NCBI RefSeq assembly: GCF_003481705.1
Contig: NZ_QULN01000009.1
Location: forward strand, 31,938 to 95,937
DNA from: Butyricicoccus sp. OM04-18BH
Lineage (GTDB): Bacteria > Bacillota > Clostridia > Oscillospirales > Butyricicoccaceae
Direction: 5' to 3'
Length of the DNA: 64,000 nt
The notes beneath the pieces are model-generated. The model was not told the DNA's origin and made no database searches. It saw nothing but the letters and a program-made list of their open reading frames with translations. A program made the translations under genes and the position numbers. How positions within the stretch are numbered: the stretch's first letter is position 1; each line of letters begins with the position of its first letter. Shown here piece by piece: positions 62,467 through 64,000 of the stretch.

Positions 62467-62710
62467 CTGTTTGAGCTCTAAAAGCTTTGCAGAACGCAAG
62501 GAGCCTAATGCCAAATTCAGCATGTCACCAACTATGAGGAAAACATCTTTTAGAGAAAGATCAAAAGGTTCGGCAAGGAAGATGAACCGCGTCCCTTTGC
62601 GATACCGCTTCCGAAAGATTACAGCTTCGCCCCTTAACAAAGACTTTAAGTTAAATCTGTTATACTGCAGCAGTCCCCTCAAAAATACAGACAGGAGAAA
62701 AAATTGACCT

Positions 62711-63499
62711 ATGATGAAAAAAAGATATTTCGCTATTCCCATTCTTGCAATCGCACTGCATTTTTTGCTGTCCAACCTGTTGTATTTCCTTGTGGAAAGA
62801 CTTGTTTTGGATGTTTTTCATATCTCCCCTCAGCAATTTATGAAATACTCATACTGGGGCGAGATTCTGATTTACGTCGTCCTTATCCTCGTATTCTTCA
62901 CCCTCTATAAACTGCTTTGGAGGAAAGAGATCAGTGAACCGCGCACAGCGACAAATTTCAAAGATGTGCTCGGCAGTCTGGTCGTGGGATTTGGCCTTTG
63001 CGGAATCTCCGGTCTTTGGATCATGCTGGCAGAGCAGCTTCCCTCGCTTCAAAAAAGCGTTGAGGCAATGAACGCCGGTGCTGAAAATATTGCCGGCGGA
63101 AATGCGTTTGGAACATTTATGATTGCGGTGATCGCTGCACCTGTTGTAGAAGAAATTCTGTTCCGCGGCATTGTGCTTCGCTCCATACGGAAATTTGCCC
63201 CCGCTTGGGGCGCGATTCTAATATCATCCGTACTCTTCGGCGTTTATCACCTGAATATCGTGCAGGCTGCCTATGCCACCCTTATGGGCATTGCCGCAGG
63301 AATCCTTTACGAGAAGAAAAGGAACCTGCTGTTTCCCATCCTCGTGCATTTCGCAAACAACCTCATTACTATGCTGCAGGGCTTTGCGCCATCCGAAGTG
63401 AATGAACTGATCAGCATTTTTATTCTGATCATGATCGCTCCGGCAGGGTATATCGCCTGCCGTTCACTCCGACAGGACAGAAGAGCAGATAGCATGTAA
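62711..63499 (+). CDS. CPBP (Abi) family intramembrane metalloprotease
   Basis: A 262-residue protein with about seven helices. The family's conserved sites are in APVVEEILFRGIVLRSI (EExxxR, about 145), FGVYHLNIVQAAYATLMG (first histidine) and LVHFANNLITM (second histidine). Members act as Rce1-like endopeptidases or in bacteriocin immunity. AGGAG lies about 14 bases before the ATG, so initiation may be weak. It is next to a mobile-element scar. Confidence 0.88.
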   Translation: MMKKRYFAIPILAIALHFLLSNLLYFLVERLVLDVFHISPQQFMKYSYWGEILIYVVLILVFFTLYKLLWRKEISEPRTATNFKDVLGSLVVGFGLCGISGLWIMLAEQLPSLQKSVEAMNAGAENIAGGNAFGTFMIAVIAAPVVEEILFRGIVLRSIRKFAPAWGAILISSVLFGVYHLNIVQAAYATLMGIAAGILYEKKRNLLFPILVHFANNLITMLQGFAPSEVNELISIFILIMIAPAGYIACRSLRQDRRADSM

Positions 63500-63586
63500 G
63501 GGGTTTATACAATGTGTAAAGCATACAGCGGCACAGAGCAAACTCTCTATGCCGCCTCAGCCTGTAGAAAAAGTCTGTCTTAGCAA

Positions 63587-63844
63587 TCACGCCAAGGCAG
63601 GCTTTTTCGTGCTGGCAGACACCTGATACTGCCAATGTTCCGGCAGAATCGTAAGATCATCATACCTCCACTTGGCATACTTTTCGTCATAGGCTTCCGG
63701 CTGGGAAAGTTTCACCAAATGCCCCACACACCAGCTGACAAGGTAGCCATTGCCCTCCATATAACCGTCCCCTCGCTGATTTGCGTCGAGCACCTTCGAG
63801 AGACTCATGGCAACCGAGGGCTTTTCCGCTAATACAAGCTTCAT
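63587..63844 (-). pseudogene. DNA topoisomerase III (TopB), N-terminal fragment
   Basis: ATG after AAAGGAG encodes MKLVLAEKPSVAMSLSKVLD and GYMEGNGYLVSWCVGHLVKL, the Toprim start of TopB as carried by conjugative elements. The frame runs only 85 residues and ends STKKPALA; the active-site tyrosine region and most of the protein are absent. It is the truncated relic of an integrative element. Confidence 0.75.
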
Positions 63845-63951
63845 TCGATACTGCTCCTTTCGCAAAAAAATTAGCAGCCAGGCACCGAAGCGCATGACTG
63901 CTATGTAAGGAACTGTATTCTGTTTTAGGTCTGCAAACGGGAATTTTCAAA

Positions 63952-64000
63952 TTAGTCTTTGCAAATAACCTTTGAATCTTCACCATCAATTACAATTCCC
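63952..64000 (-). CDS. Partial gene, C-terminal end at the window edge
   Basis: The - strand frame at the right border ends GIVIDGEDSKVICKD and TAA. It continues beyond the window; no family can be named. Confidence 0.35.
   Translation of the reverse strand, partial: GIVIDGEDSKVICKD

Noticed and set aside
1..64000. tRNA, rRNA and CRISPR arrays
   Set aside because: No TTCGAAT-type tRNA arm in a cloverleaf, no rRNA block and no regularly spaced direct repeats were seen by eye; a tRNAscan run could find a missed tRNA.

Overview
The window reads as chromosomal DNA of a GC-rich, anaerobic gut Clostridium relative, most likely Oscillospirales (Ruminococcaceae/Butyricicoccaceae type). This is inferred from Firmicutes regulators (Rex, CwlD-like amidase, GerMN protein, YtrA/YtrB-type ABC operon, an alanine T-box), strong AGGAGG-type ribosome sites, TTGACA-17-TATAAT promoters, and oxygen-avoiding metabolism (hybrid cluster protein, ferredoxins, Rex-linked aconitase/isocitrate dehydrogenase). 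No rRNA, tRNA or CRISPR array was seen.

Layout. 1-8.2 kb is an accessory island: an aminothiazoline-carboxylate-hydrolase-like gene, a broken alpha/beta hydrolase, a methyltransferase, a two-gene ABC exporter, and a decayed PLD-nuclease/helicase gene followed by a NUDIX hydrolase. 8.4-16.8 kb carries single genes and small operons (4Fe-4S membrane protein, Vat/CatB-type acetyltransferase, TetR-flavodoxin unit with a clear double operator, PPTase, LacI regulator, lipoprotein nuclease, PepV-type dipeptidase). 16.9-24.2 kb is + strand: ferredoxin, zinc-ribbon proteins, AIM24, cell-wall amidase, radA, and an efflux adaptor/permease pair. 24.2-43.9 kb is mostly - strand housekeeping: tam, pyrB with a fused zinc domain, MnmM, MATE, acn-icd-rex, polA-LMW phosphatase-rimI-GNAT-tsaD, an HPr-like protein without the active histidine, and a YtrAB-like ABC operon. 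44-54 kb holds ung, an endolysin-like amidase, T-box-alaS-hinT, def, mnmA and a phage replication gene. 54-63.5 kb is a redox block: MsrAB, thioredoxin-like lipoprotein, NapH-like 4Fe-4S membrane protein and a 48-residue CXXC peptide, divergent from a two-component system; then Hcp with a 38-residue ferredoxin and a divergent Crp/Fnr regulator. The right edge has a truncated topoisomerase III gene, a scar of an integrative element.

The least explained content is non-coding. (i) A roughly 0.6 kb element occurs twice (17.6-18.2 and 44.0-44.6 kb), with a conserved core and hairpins whose sequence differs between copies while pairing is kept. (ii) A smaller multi-hairpin element occurs twice (12.6 and 34.7 kb), each next to the 3' end of a - strand gene, with compensatory changes in three stems. 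(iii) A MITE-like repeat starting TTAAGGCA occurs at 9.7, 25.1 and 57.6 kb; in two cases its terminal TTAA supplies the stop codon of the neighbouring gene. (iv) Two phage-derived genes 7.6 kb apart share the same palindromic promoter.
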